27,360 nucleotides of DNA. Source: Flavobacteriaceae bacterium. Its GTDB lineage: Bacteria > Bacteroidota > Bacteroidia > Flavobacteriales > Flavobacteriaceae. The translations under genes were made by a program, and so were the position numbers. The DNA lies in the NCBI GenBank assembly GCA_013042825.1, contig JABDPL010000034.1, positions 1-27,360 of the forward strand, written 5' to 3'. Position 1 is the first letter of the stretch, and each line of letters opens with the position of its first letter. The notes beneath the pieces were generated by a model. It had not been told where the DNA came from. It saw only the letters and a list, made by a program, of their open reading frames with translations, and made no database searches. Below, piece by piece: positions 14,810 to 23,387 of this stretch.

Positions 14810-15988
14810 ATGTCATTTTCTCAAGTACAAATCTTCGATACAACGCTTCGTGACGGCGAACAAGTCCCTGGCTGTAAGCTTAATACTGAACAGAAATTAA
14901 TTATTGCTGAACAGCTGGATGAACTCGGTGTAGATATAATCGAAGCCGGATTCCCGGTTTCCAGTCCCGGGGACTTTAAATCGGTACAGGAAATCGCAAA
15001 GGTAGTGAAGCATGCCAGTGTTTGCGGACTATCGCGTTCCGTAGAAAATGATATCAAGGTTGCAGCAGAGGCCATTGCGCATGCTAAGAAACCCAGGATA
15101 CATACCGGAATAGGTACATCCGATACACATATCAAGTATAAATTCCGTTCTAATCGTGAGGATATTCTCGAGAGAGCTTATAAGGCCGTTCAATATGCCA
15201 AGAGCTTTGTTGAAGATGTTGAATTCTATGCGGAGGATGCGGGACGAACCGACAACGAATATCTCGCCAGGGTTTGCGAGGCGGCTATCAAAGCCGGAGC
15301 AACTGTATTGAACATTCCTGACACAACCGGATATTGCCTCCCACATGAATACGGCGATAAGATCAAATACCTGAAAGAGAACGTCAAGGGAATAGAAAAC
15401 GCTATTCTGTCCTGTCATTGTCATAATGACCTCGGGCTGGCAACGGCGAATTCGATTGAAGGTGTGATCAATGGCGCCCGGCAGATCGAATGCACCATTA
15501 ACGGTATAGGAGAGCGTGCAGGTAATACCGCTCTTGAAGAGGTTGTTATGATCATTAAACAACATCCCTATCTGAAACTGGAAACCAATATCAAAACCGA
15601 AATGCTTTATGGCATGAGCCAATTGGTTTCCGATAGCATGGGTATTTACACCCAACCCAATAAGGCGATTGTTGGTGCGAATGCTTTCGCTCACAGTTCC
15701 GGTATTCACCAGGATGGTGTGATCAAGAAACGAGAGACTTATGAGATCATCAATCCGAAAGATGTCGGCGTCACCGAATCTGCTATAGTGTTAACCGCTA
15801 GAAGCGGACGTGCAGCGCTGGCCTACAGGGCAAAAAAACTGGGTTACAATCTTACCAAGTTGCAGCTTGATGAGGTCTATGCTAACTTCCTGACCTTTGC
15901 CGACAGAAAGAAAGAGATCGATGATTCCGATATTCATCAAATCGTTGAAACCTGTAAAATCTACAAGGAAATTATTTCACATTCATGA
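14810..15988 (+). CDS. leuA: 2-isopropylmalate synthase, short form without regulatory domain
   Basis: A 392-residue HMGL-like TIM barrel with DTTLRDGEQVPG near the N-terminus, the metal-binding HCHNDLG (His203, His205) and NGIGERAGN. It condenses 2-ketoisovalerate with acetyl-CoA, the committed Leu step. The enterobacterial enzyme has ~520 residues because of a C-terminal Leu-binding regulatory domain; here the protein ends soon after the accessory helical region, so that domain seems absent. Homocitrate or citramalate synthase is possible by similarity, but the leuCDB neighbours settle the role. The stop overlaps the leuC ATG (ATGA), first in a four-gene operon. Confidence 0.94.
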   Translation: MSFSQVQIFDTTLRDGEQVPGCKLNTEQKLIIAEQLDELGVDIIEAGFPVSSPGDFKSVQEIAKVVKHASVCGLSRSVENDIKVAAEAIAHAKKPRIHTGIGTSDTHIKYKFRSNREDILERAYKAVQYAKSFVEDVEFYAEDAGRTDNEYLARVCEAAIKAGATVLNIPDTTGYCLPHEYGDKIKYLKENVKGIENAILSCHCHNDLGLATANSIEGVINGARQIECTINGIGERAGNTALEEVVMIIKQHPYLKLETNIKTEMLYGMSQLVSDSMGIYTQPNKAIVGANAFAHSSGIHQDGVIKKRETYEIINPKDVGVTESAIVLTARSGRAALAYRAKKLGYNLTKLQLDEVYANFLTFADRKKEIDDSDIHQIVETCKIYKEIISHS

Positions 15989-17367
15989 AAAAGACCCTTT
16001 TCGATAAGGTATGGGACGCACATGTAGTACAGCAAATAGACGGTGGCCGGGATATACTGTATATCGATAAGCACCTCATTCATGAGGTAACGAGCCCACA
16101 GGCGTTCCAGGAGTTGGAAGACCGGGGGATACCTGTGCTGAGGCCTGATCAGATCGTGGCTACTGCAGATCATAATACACCCACTGTAAACCAGCATCTT
16201 CCCGTAAAGGATGCCTTATCAAGAAATCAACTCGAGCAACTTTCAAGGAATTGCAAAAAACACGGCATTACACTTTATGCGTTGGGTCATAAATATAACG
16301 GTATTGTACATGTGATGGCCCCTGAACTGGGAATTACCCAGCCGGGTATGACCATGGTTTGCGGTGACAGTCATACTTCTACTCACGGTGCCTTCGGAAC
16401 CATCGCCTTCGGCATTGGAACAAGCCAGGTCGCCCAGGTTTTTGCCAGCCAGTGCCTGCTTCTTAAGAAACCCAAGAGTTTAAGGATTACGGTTAATGGT
16501 AAATTAAAAAAAGGTGTACTGCCTAAAGATGTTATCCTTTACGTTATTTCGAAGATCGGGACCAATGCCGGAACCGGGTATTTCTGTGAATATGCCGGTG
16601 ACGTATTTGAGAACATGAGCATGGAAGGGCGCATGACGGTTTGTAATATGAGTATAGAGATGGGAGCCCGGGGCGGCATGATTGCGCCGGATTCGGTTAC
16701 CTATGAATATATCAAAGGACGGGAATTTGCCCCGAAAGGGGGAAATTGGGAGAATAAATTAAACTATTGGAAAAGCCTGCCTACCGATGATGGTGCTGTA
16801 TTTGACAAGGAACATCATTTCGATGCCCAGGATATCGAACCCATGATCACCTATGGTACAAATCCGGGAATGGGAATCAAGATCAACGGCCGGATTCCTG
16901 AGGAGCACTCGGCTTCTTTCGAAAAAGCCTTGAAATATATGAATTTCAGGGCGGGCGAATCACTCATAAACAAGCCCATCAATTATGTTTTTATCGGCAG
17001 CTGCACTAATTCGAGAATCGAGGATTTCAGGATTGCAGCCGATTATATCAAGGGAAAGCAAAAGGCACCTAATGTTACGGCATGGCTTGTTCCCGGTAGC
17101 AAACAGGTAGAGGCCCAGATCGTAGCAGAAGGATTAAAGGACATCTTTGTGCAGGCCGGTTTTGAATTGAGACAACCCGGATGTTCGGCCTGCCTGGCCA
17201 TGAACGACGATAAGATCCCTCAGGGTGAATACTGTGTTTCTACATCTAACAGGAATTTTGAAGGCCGGCAGGGCCAGGGATCAAGAACCATTCTTGCCAG
17301 TCCGCTTGTGGCGGCAGCCACTGCTGTTGAGGGCAAGATTATCGATATAACCCAGCATTTAAATTGA
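15985..17367 (+). CDS. leuC: 3-isopropylmalate dehydratase large subunit
   Basis: A 460-residue aconitase-family protein carrying the three [4Fe-4S] cysteines: Cys340 in GSCTNS, and Cys400 and Cys403 in PGCSACLA. It also has the active-site segment VCGDSHTSTHGAFG. With LeuD it isomerises 2-isopropylmalate to 3-isopropylmalate. The length is normal for bacterial LeuC (~465). It starts within the leuA stop (ATGA), and its own stop shares one base with the leuD ATG (TGATG), so synthesis of the two subunits should be coupled. Confidence 0.96.
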   Translation: MKKTLFDKVWDAHVVQQIDGGRDILYIDKHLIHEVTSPQAFQELEDRGIPVLRPDQIVATADHNTPTVNQHLPVKDALSRNQLEQLSRNCKKHGITLYALGHKYNGIVHVMAPELGITQPGMTMVCGDSHTSTHGAFGTIAFGIGTSQVAQVFASQCLLLKKPKSLRITVNGKLKKGVLPKDVILYVISKIGTNAGTGYFCEYAGDVFENMSMEGRMTVCNMSIEMGARGGMIAPDSVTYEYIKGREFAPKGGNWENKLNYWKSLPTDDGAVFDKEHHFDAQDIEPMITYGTNPGMGIKINGRIPEEHSASFEKALKYMNFRAGESLINKPINYVFIGSCTNSRIEDFRIAADYIKGKQKAPNVTAWLVPGSKQVEAQIVAEGLKDIFVQAGFELRQPGCSACLAMNDDKIPQGEYCVSTSNRNFEGRQGQGSRTILASPLVAAATAVEGKIIDITQHLN

Positions 17368-17963
17368 TGGAGGCATTTAAACAAATAACATCCCGCGCTA
17401 TTCCATTACCCATCGAAAATATCGATACCGACCAGATCATACCTGCGCGATTTTTGAAAGCCACCGATCGCAAAGGATTTGGCGATAATCTGTTCAGGGA
17501 CTGGCGCTATGACAAATCGGGAGAGCCAAATGATAATTTTGTTTTGAACAATACTGAATATGCAGGTGAGATACTGATAGCGGGCGATAATTTCGGCTGC
17601 GGCTCAAGCCGTGAACATGCGGCCTGGGCATTAAAAGGCTATGGGTTTAAGGTGATCGTATCTAGTTTTTTTGCTGATATTTTCCGCGGAAACGCCCTTA
17701 ACAATGGCATTTTACCTGTTCAGGTTTCCGGTGCATTTTTAAAAAACCTGTTCAACCATATTGAAACTGATCCGGAAACGCTGATTTCCGTGGATCTGGA
17801 ATCACAAACCATTTCAATTTCGGGAACTGAAGTATCCGAAGCCTTTGAAATCGACCCCTATAAAAAGATGTGCCTGTTAAATGGTTACGATGATATCGAC
17901 TTTCTCTTGAGTAAAAGAGAACTTATTGATACCTTTGAAGAAACGCATTTCCAGATATCATGA
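17367..17963 (+). CDS. leuD: 3-isopropylmalate dehydratase small subunit
   Basis: A 198-residue swivel-domain subunit with PIENIDTDQIIPARFLKATDRKGFG at the N-terminus and the substrate-binding loop GDNFGCGSSREHAAWAL, both diagnostic of LeuD. It completes the isopropylmalate isomerase with LeuC. A TTG at 17364 would add one residue; the ATG at 17367, joined to the leuC stop as TGATG, is the more likely start. The 3' end overlaps the leuB ATG by four bases. Confidence 0.95.
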   Translation: MEAFKQITSRAIPLPIENIDTDQIIPARFLKATDRKGFGDNLFRDWRYDKSGEPNDNFVLNNTEYAGEILIAGDNFGCGSSREHAAWALKGYGFKVIVSSFFADIFRGNALNNGILPVQVSGAFLKNLFNHIETDPETLISVDLESQTISISGTEVSEAFEIDPYKKMCLLNGYDDIDFLLSKRELIDTFEETHFQIS

Positions 17964-19078
17964 AATTGAAAATAGCTGTATTACCCGGAGATGGCATCGG
18001 GCCGGAGGTGACTGAACAAGCTGTAAAAGCTTTGAATGCCATTGCAGCTGAATTTGATCATAAATTCAAATTCAAGTATGCTGATGTAGGAGCCATTGCG
18101 ATAGATAAGACGGGGGATCCATTACCTGAAGATACTTTAGACCTCTGTGAGAGCTGTGATGCAATTTTGTTCGGGGCCATAGGCGACCCTAAATACGACA
18201 ACGACCCTTCTGCAAAGATCAGACCTGAACAGGGCTTGCTGCGCCTGAGAAAGACATTAAAACTGTTCGCCAATATCAGGCCATTGACGGTCTATGAGCA
18301 ACTGCTGGATAAATCGCCTTTAAAGAAGGAAATCATTACCGGTACAGATATTATCATATACAGAGAGCTGACGGGTGGAATTTATTTTGGGGATAAAACC
18401 TTGAGTGACGACGGCGATTATGCCTCAGATCTGTGCGCGTATTCCAGACATGAGATCGAGCGCATTGCGCATCTGGCTTTTAAAGCGGCGCAAAACCGAA
18501 AGAAAAAAGTGACACTGGTTGATAAGGCGAATGTGCTGGAAAGCTCGAGGCTTTGGCGTAAAGTAGTCACAGAAATAGGGAAGCAATACAAGGATATTAC
18601 CCTCGATTTTATGTTCATCGACAATGCCGCCATGCAGATGGTACTGAATCCTACGCAATTTGATGTTATTCTTACTGGAAATATGTTCGGAGATATCATC
18701 AGTGATGAAGCAAGCGTCATTGGCGGATCAATCGGCCTTCTGGCCTCGGCTTCCATTGGTGACAAATACGCCATGTTCGAACCCATACACGGATCCTACC
18801 CACAGGCAAAAGGAAAACAGATAGCAAATCCGATAGCCTCGATTCTCTCGGCGGCCATGCTGTTAGAACACTTCGATCTGTATGATGAAGCCGATCTGAT
18901 TAAAAAGGCCGTTGCAAAATCGATTGAGTTAAATATCACAACTCCTGACTTGAATAAAAGTCATGGACAGATCACCACGACTTTAGTAGGGAACTTCGTA
19001 GAAGATTTTATCTATAATCCAAGTGATTCGAATATGAACTTCCAGAATATACACCTTGGTCAGTCGACCATTATTTAA
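17960..19078 (+). CDS. leuB: 3-isopropylmalate dehydrogenase
   Basis: A 372-residue member of the isocitrate/isopropylmalate dehydrogenase family. It has VLPGDGIGPEV at the start, LTGGIYFG, the Mg-binding NMFGDIISDEAS and the NAD-pocket EPIHGSYPQAKGK. LTGGIYFG favours isopropylmalate over tartrate or isocitrate substrates. It oxidises and decarboxylates 3-isopropylmalate to 2-ketoisocaproate, the last step before transamination to Leu. It is the last gene of the operon and is followed after 17 nt by a strong terminator stem. Confidence 0.96.
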   Translation: MKLKIAVLPGDGIGPEVTEQAVKALNAIAAEFDHKFKFKYADVGAIAIDKTGDPLPEDTLDLCESCDAILFGAIGDPKYDNDPSAKIRPEQGLLRLRKTLKLFANIRPLTVYEQLLDKSPLKKEIITGTDIIIYRELTGGIYFGDKTLSDDGDYASDLCAYSRHEIERIAHLAFKAAQNRKKKVTLVDKANVLESSRLWRKVVTEIGKQYKDITLDFMFIDNAAMQMVLNPTQFDVILTGNMFGDIISDEASVIGGSIGLLASASIGDKYAMFEPIHGSYPQAKGKQIANPIASILSAAMLLEHFDLYDEADLIKKAVAKSIELNITTPDLNKSHGQITTTLVGNFVEDFIYNPSDSNMNFQNIHLGQSTII

Positions 19079-19095
19079 ATAAATATAACCGGATT

Positions 19096-19127
19096 AAAAA
19101 AGGTGCTCAATTGAGCACCTTTTTTTT
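19096..19127. terminator. Bidirectional intrinsic terminator between leuB and DUF1080 gene
   Basis: AAGGTGCTC, a short AATT loop and GAGCACCTT form a near-perfect palindrome at 19100-19121, flanked by a run of A on the left (19096-19101) and seven or more T on the right. It can therefore stop transcripts from both sides: leuB on the plus strand and the convergent DUF1080 gene on the minus strand. The T-run overlaps the stop codon of the minus-strand gene (19126-19128). Confidence 0.93.
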
Positions 19128-19866
19128 ATAACCGTTTGATCTTGATATCCCTGTACCAGACCACATCGCCATGATCCTGCAAGCCAATATGCCCGGTGTA
19201 TTGCTTTCTAAAGCCCTTCCAGTCCTTAAATTTTGAATCACTCACTAATCTGTCCCATTTTACTCCGTGAAGCGGGAATGTAATCGTTTCTTTGCCATTC
19301 ATCGTCACTGAGCCTTCGTTGGCCTCGTGGTCGATCCTTAAAACGCAGAGGTTCCATTCACCAGCCGGATTCAGATCCTCTTTGGGGTAGGGTACCATAT
19401 CATAGATTGATCCGGCAGTACGCGTTCCAGACTCATGCCTGCCATCAGCATGATTATCATTGTCCAAAACCTGAACTTCAGGTCCCGTGTCATAGGGTTC
19501 CGGAAACTGCTTATCCTCAATCACACTCCAGAATATACCACTATTGCCTCCTTTTTCTACCTTCCATTCCAGCGAAAGAATAAAATTTGTATAGGTCTTC
19601 TTCGTAATTATATTCTTTCTGTTTTCGTTACCAGGCGTAAAAACCATCGCCTTGTCAGTGATGGTCCATTCGGGAAATATATCTTCGGACAAATAGCCCC
19701 GGAAGTTTTCGTACGAAGTTCCGTCAAAAAGTATTTCCCAATCCTGTTCCACTGAATTTTGAATAGATTGAGCTGAATCGGTTTTCTTGTCTTTCATATC
19801 ATTTTTACAAGCCATCAGTAAGGATAAGGGCAAAATGAATAAACTCAGTTTATTAATTCTCATCAT
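19126..19866 (-). CDS. DUF1080 lipoprotein, putative 3-keto-glycoside hydrolase
   Basis: A 246-residue lipoprotein (MMRINKLSLFILPLSLLMAC, lipidated Cys20) consisting of a single DUF1080/PF06439 jelly-roll domain. The family pattern is clear: WEILFDGTS, SLEWKVEKGGNSGIFWSV, EVQVLDNDNHADG, AGSIYDMVP, WNLCVLRIDHEANEGSVTMNG and GHIGLQDHGDVVWYRDIKIK. Members are annotated as 3-keto-disaccharide hydrolases, acting on glycosides already oxidised at C3. It is the last gene of the carbohydrate operon and overlaps the upstream, related gene by 14 bp. A second ATG at 19863 is equally possible as the start. The location is periplasmic or outer-membrane; the substrate is unknown. Confidence 0.85.
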   Translation of the reverse strand: MMRINKLSLFILPLSLLMACKNDMKDKKTDSAQSIQNSVEQDWEILFDGTSYENFRGYLSEDIFPEWTITDKAMVFTPGNENRKNIITKKTYTNFILSLEWKVEKGGNSGIFWSVIEDKQFPEPYDTGPEVQVLDNDNHADGRHESGTRTAGSIYDMVPYPKEDLNPAGEWNLCVLRIDHEANEGSVTMNGKETITFPLHGVKWDRLVSDSKFKDWKGFRKQYTGHIGLQDHGDVVWYRDIKIKRL

Positions 19867-21160
19867 ACTCGATCTCCCTAATTTTTATGTTCTTAAAATA
19901 AACCCTGTTATCGTGGTCTTGGATTCCTATTCGTCCGGGGCCCGGCGATGCGAATTCGGGCAAAGCGGCGAACTTGCTCTTGGAGATCATATCCTTCCAG
20001 GCCTCGGAATTGAGGTTATAGTTTAATACTATTTTACCATTGAGCCAATGTTCAATCCTGCCCCTGTCCTTTACAATCCTGACCTTATTCCATTGTCCCT
20101 GCGGTTTCACACGAACTGTATCTGAGGGAATAAGATCGTATAAATCTCCTGCGCGATGTTTACGGATCAGACCATCTTTATGAAGCTGGTTGTCCATCAC
20201 TTGCATTTCGGGGCTCGTTTTCCAGACCTCATCATATTGCATTCCATCCTGGACCGTGTAAAATATACCACTGTTGCCAGCCTCCGAGATTTTCCACTCC
20301 AATACCAACTCAAAATTTTCAAAATATTCATCCGTTACAATATCCTCGCCCCCATCGGCCCTCTTATTTGTATTACCAACCTCAATGCGCCGCCCGCTTA
20401 CATCAAAGGTAAACCGTTCACGGCCCTCAAACATTAAAGTGCCATCTTTAGCTTTCCATTTTTCGCCAAGCATACCGGGTCTGTTATAGGTATGCCATCC
20501 TTTGGTTGTTTTGCCATCGAACAAGAGCTTCCATCCATCGGCCTTTTCTTGATCGGTAAGTGTATTATCAGGCAGCTGGGATTCTACAATATCGGTGCCG
20601 TCGACTATCCAATCCGGAACGGTAAAATAATCCAAGTTGTCAAAAATGCTGTCTGGCAAGACGGTGTAGGTTTCTCCATCCCTGGACCATTCCAGCACCA
20701 GATGGGGATCTTTGTCGCCAGAGAAGTATTCATACTCCATTATGGTATAGCCCTGATCGAAAAACACCTTGGCCACGTCCTCGGTCTTGTCATGGATCAC
20801 TTTGTTATCTATATGTTCCACATTATCAAACTTAAATAATATACCGCCTGCGCTTATTACTTTGATATAATAAAAACCACTGTCCTGTAATTTAATACTC
20901 CCCATGCCATGAAGGTAAAAATCGGACTTTGGACCCCAGAAATCATGCCGTTTGGTCAGATTGACATTCGTTAACATCCGCCTTTCCATCTCAACACTGG
21001 TGTCCAGATCTTCAGGAATGATTGTGTCATTAACAGCAATAAAAATGCCTTCATATACGCCTTCTGAATTTTGATTGATCGCATCAGTTTCGGACTTGTT
21101 GTAAGAATTACAACCCACCAATACGGAAACACATAAATATAGTAAGATCAGGTTTTTCAC
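19853..21160 (-). CDS. PA14-like + DUF1080 lipoprotein, putative 3-keto-glycoside hydrolase
   Basis: A 435-residue lipoprotein with a GTG start (MKNLILLYLCVSVLVGCNS, Cys17); no in-frame ATG preserves the signal, so GTG is favoured. Residues about 30-180 look like a PA14-type β-domain (DSGFYYIKVISAGGILFKFDN...YEYFSGDKDPHLVLEW), which usually binds sugars. Residues about 205-430 are a DUF1080 domain (WKLLFDGKTTKGW, GNSGIFYTVQDG, EMQVMDN, AGDLYDLIP, GRIGIQDHDNRVYFKNIKI). A binding domain joined to the putative 3-keto-glycoside hydrolase suggests action on a larger or surface-held substrate. It lies 16 nt after the TIM-barrel gene and overlaps the next DUF1080 gene. Confidence 0.8.
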   Translation of the reverse strand: MKNLILLYLCVSVLVGCNSYNKSETDAINQNSEGVYEGIFIAVNDTIIPEDLDTSVEMERRMLTNVNLTKRHDFWGPKSDFYLHGMGSIKLQDSGFYYIKVISAGGILFKFDNVEHIDNKVIHDKTEDVAKVFFDQGYTIMEYEYFSGDKDPHLVLEWSRDGETYTVLPDSIFDNLDYFTVPDWIVDGTDIVESQLPDNTLTDQEKADGWKLLFDGKTTKGWHTYNRPGMLGEKWKAKDGTLMFEGRERFTFDVSGRRIEVGNTNKRADGGEDIVTDEYFENFELVLEWKISEAGNSGIFYTVQDGMQYDEVWKTSPEMQVMDNQLHKDGLIRKHRAGDLYDLIPSDTVRVKPQGQWNKVRIVKDRGRIEHWLNGKIVLNYNLNSEAWKDMISKSKFAALPEFASPGPGRIGIQDHDNRVYFKNIKIREIEYDEN

Positions 21161-21176
21161 TTTATTACAGAATAAT

Positions 21177-22229
21177 TTAAATTCCCAAAATAGTTCTCAA
21201 TTGTTCATCATCCACGTCGCCTCCGGCAAAATCATCAAATGCTTTTTCTGTCGCTTCTATGATATGGTGCTTGATGAAAGGAGCGCCTTCCCGGGCGCCT
21301 TGCTCCGGGCTTTTGATCACGCATTCCCATTCCAAAACAGCCCAAACGTCACAACCATATTCGGTTAATTTGGTAAAGATCGTTTTGAAATCTACCTGTC
21401 CGTCACCGGGAGACCGGTAACGTCCTGCCCTGTCACGCCAATCGTTATAACCACCAAATGTTCCTTTTTTGCCAGATGGGTTGAATTCGGAATCCTTGAC
21501 ATGGAAGGCCTTGATAAATTCGTGATAGTGATCGATATACTTGATATAATCTAACTGCTGTAGCACGAAATGAGAAGGGTCATACAATATATTAACCGCC
21601 TGGTGATTGCCTGTTGCCGCCAGGAAGCGTTCAAAGGTATCACCGTCATGAATATCTTCAACGGGATGCACCTCGTAGCAAACATCGACTCCGTTATTTT
21701 TAAAGGTATCCAGAATGGGCAACCACCTTTTAGCCAGTTCCCTGAATCCCATTTCGACCAGTCCTTTCGGTTGCTGGGGCCATGGGTGAACCATGGGCCA
21801 TAATAATGAACCCGAAAAGGTAGCGTGAGTTTTTAAACCCAGATGCATACTGGCTACTGCCGCATGCTTCATTTGTCTTATCGCCCATTCGGTCCGTGCT
21901 TTTGGATTGCCCTTTAAGTTATCAGGAACAAATACATCGAACATTATATCATGTGCCGGGTGAACCGCGACCAGCTGTCCCTGTATGTGTGTTGACAATT
22001 CCGTGATTTCAAGCCCATAACTTCCGATCAATCCCTTGATCTCATCGCAATAGGTCTGGCTTTCTGCTGCCCGTTCGAGGTCGATAAGCCTGGTGTCTGT
22101 TGTTGGAATTTGAACACCTTTATATCCCAACTCACTCGCCCACTTGCATAAGCCTTCCAAAGAATTGAACGGCGGTTTATCATCCATGAACTGTGCAAAG
22201 AATATTCCCGGTCCCTTTATTGTTTTCAT
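21177..22229 (-). CDS. Sugar phosphate isomerase/epimerase-like TIM-barrel protein, cytosolic
   Basis: A 350-residue xylose-isomerase-like TIM barrel (AP endonuclease 2 fold) without a signal peptide. Likely metal ligands are the Glu in VCYEVHP, the Asp and His in LYDPSHF, the His in AFHVKDSEF and the Glu in VLEWE, matching the usual Glu-Asp-His-Glu set. Such enzymes isomerise or epimerise keto-sugars, and several act in 3-keto-sugar or inositol pathways. It starts 1 nt after the Gfo/Idh/MocA stop, so the two enzymes are probably made together and act on the same intermediate. The exact reaction cannot be told. Confidence 0.8.
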   Translation of the reverse strand: MKTIKGPGIFFAQFMDDKPPFNSLEGLCKWASELGYKGVQIPTTDTRLIDLERAAESQTYCDEIKGLIGSYGLEITELSTHIQGQLVAVHPAHDIMFDVFVPDNLKGNPKARTEWAIRQMKHAAVASMHLGLKTHATFSGSLLWPMVHPWPQQPKGLVEMGFRELAKRWLPILDTFKNNGVDVCYEVHPVEDIHDGDTFERFLAATGNHQAVNILYDPSHFVLQQLDYIKYIDHYHEFIKAFHVKDSEFNPSGKKGTFGGYNDWRDRAGRYRSPGDGQVDFKTIFTKLTEYGCDVWAVLEWECVIKSPEQGAREGAPFIKHHIIEATEKAFDDFAGGDVDDEQLRTILGI

Positions 22230-22230
22230 T

Positions 22231-23373
22231 TTAAAGCTCTTCTATATTAATCCAAACATTTCCTTTTTTGTGTGATTCAACCGTCTTCTCGATAAAGTTC
22301 ATTCCGCGCACACCATCAATGATGGTTGGGAATTCACCATGATCATATGGCTCTCCCGAAATAGCCCTTGCAACGCCCTTGTAAATATTCCCCATCGCAT
22401 CGAAGATGCCTTCCGGATGGCCGGGAGGTAACTTAGTACCATCAAGAGATATTTCAGAATTATATGAATGCCCCGGTTTTAAGACCCTTAACGGTTTACC
22501 GTCTTCCATAAGGTACAGGTAATTCGGGTTTTCCTGCTCCCATTTGAGTCCGGCCTTATCACCATAGATCTTTACGGTAAAATTATTTTCTTCACCTGTG
22601 GCTATCTGGCTCGCACAGATCACGCCTTTAACCCCATTTGAGCAGCGCAGGAGCACTGTGCCGTCAATGTCCATTTGATTATCCTCATACAGATAATTGA
22701 GGTCTGCAAGAACATGCTCAACCTTTTCTCCGGATACGTATTCCAGCATATCAAAGGCATGGGTGCCGATATCACCGATACAACAACTTATTCCGGATTT
22801 TTCAGGGTTTAATCGCCAGGTACTGGCCCGTTTTTCAGCGTCATGTATAATCGGATTTATCCAACCCTGGTAGTACTGCGCGTCTATCTTTTGAACCTTT
22901 CCGATCTCACCGTTCTTTATCATATCCCGCATTTGGCGTATCATAGGATATCCGGTGTAAGTGTAGGTGACAGCAAATACGGTATTGGCCAATTTCAGGG
23001 TTTCATATAAGATCTGAGCTTCTTCATAGGTGGTGGTCATCGGCTTCTCACAAATGACGTTGAAGCCGTTTTCCAGGAGTTTTTTCGCCATTGGAAAATG
23101 CAGGAAATTAGGCGTGAGTACAGAAATTACCTGCATGCGTTCATCTTTCGGAAGCTTTAATTCCTCAGATATCAACAGTTCGAAGTCCTCATAAATGCGA
23201 TTGGTCGGTATTCCGATACGTTCGGCAAATCCCATATTTTCATCAAGATTCGGATTAAAAACGCCCCCAACAAGTTGAAAGCGGTCGAACATTGATGAAG
23301 CCACACGGTGCAACACCCCAATAAGGGAGTCACTACCGCCACCCAAAACACCGAGTCTGATCTTTTTACTCAT
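22231..23373 (-). CDS. Gfo/Idh/MocA family NAD(P)-dependent oxidoreductase
   Basis: A 380-residue protein with an N-terminal Rossmann fold (RLGVLGGGSDSLIGVLHRVA, about 5-24; a Gly-rich loop unlike plain GxGxxG but seen in part of this family). It has the catalytic EKP motif (NVICEKPMTTT) and the active-site GDIGTHAFDML with its conserved Asp and His. No signal is present, so it is cytosolic. The family oxidises or reduces sugars, inositols and their keto derivatives. In this locus, reduction of an imported 3-keto-sugar back to the sugar is plausible, as is oxidation of the sugar. It lies 14 nt after the permease gene. Confidence 0.85.
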   Translation of the reverse strand: MSKKIRLGVLGGGSDSLIGVLHRVASSMFDRFQLVGGVFNPNLDENMGFAERIGIPTNRIYEDFELLISEELKLPKDERMQVISVLTPNFLHFPMAKKLLENGFNVICEKPMTTTYEEAQILYETLKLANTVFAVTYTYTGYPMIRQMRDMIKNGEIGKVQKIDAQYYQGWINPIIHDAEKRASTWRLNPEKSGISCCIGDIGTHAFDMLEYVSGEKVEHVLADLNYLYEDNQMDIDGTVLLRCSNGVKGVICASQIATGEENNFTVKIYGDKAGLKWEQENPNYLYLMEDGKPLRVLKPGHSYNSEISLDGTKLPPGHPEGIFDAMGNIYKGVARAISGEPYDHGEFPTIIDGVRGMNFIEKTVESHKKGNVWINIEEL

Positions 23374-23387
23374 TTCAGAATATTGAT

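Noticed and set aside
15029..15709. A 226-codon minus-strand ORF opposite leuA
   Set aside because: It is a shadow of leuA, which is unmistakable; no recognisable domain is encoded by the reverse frame.
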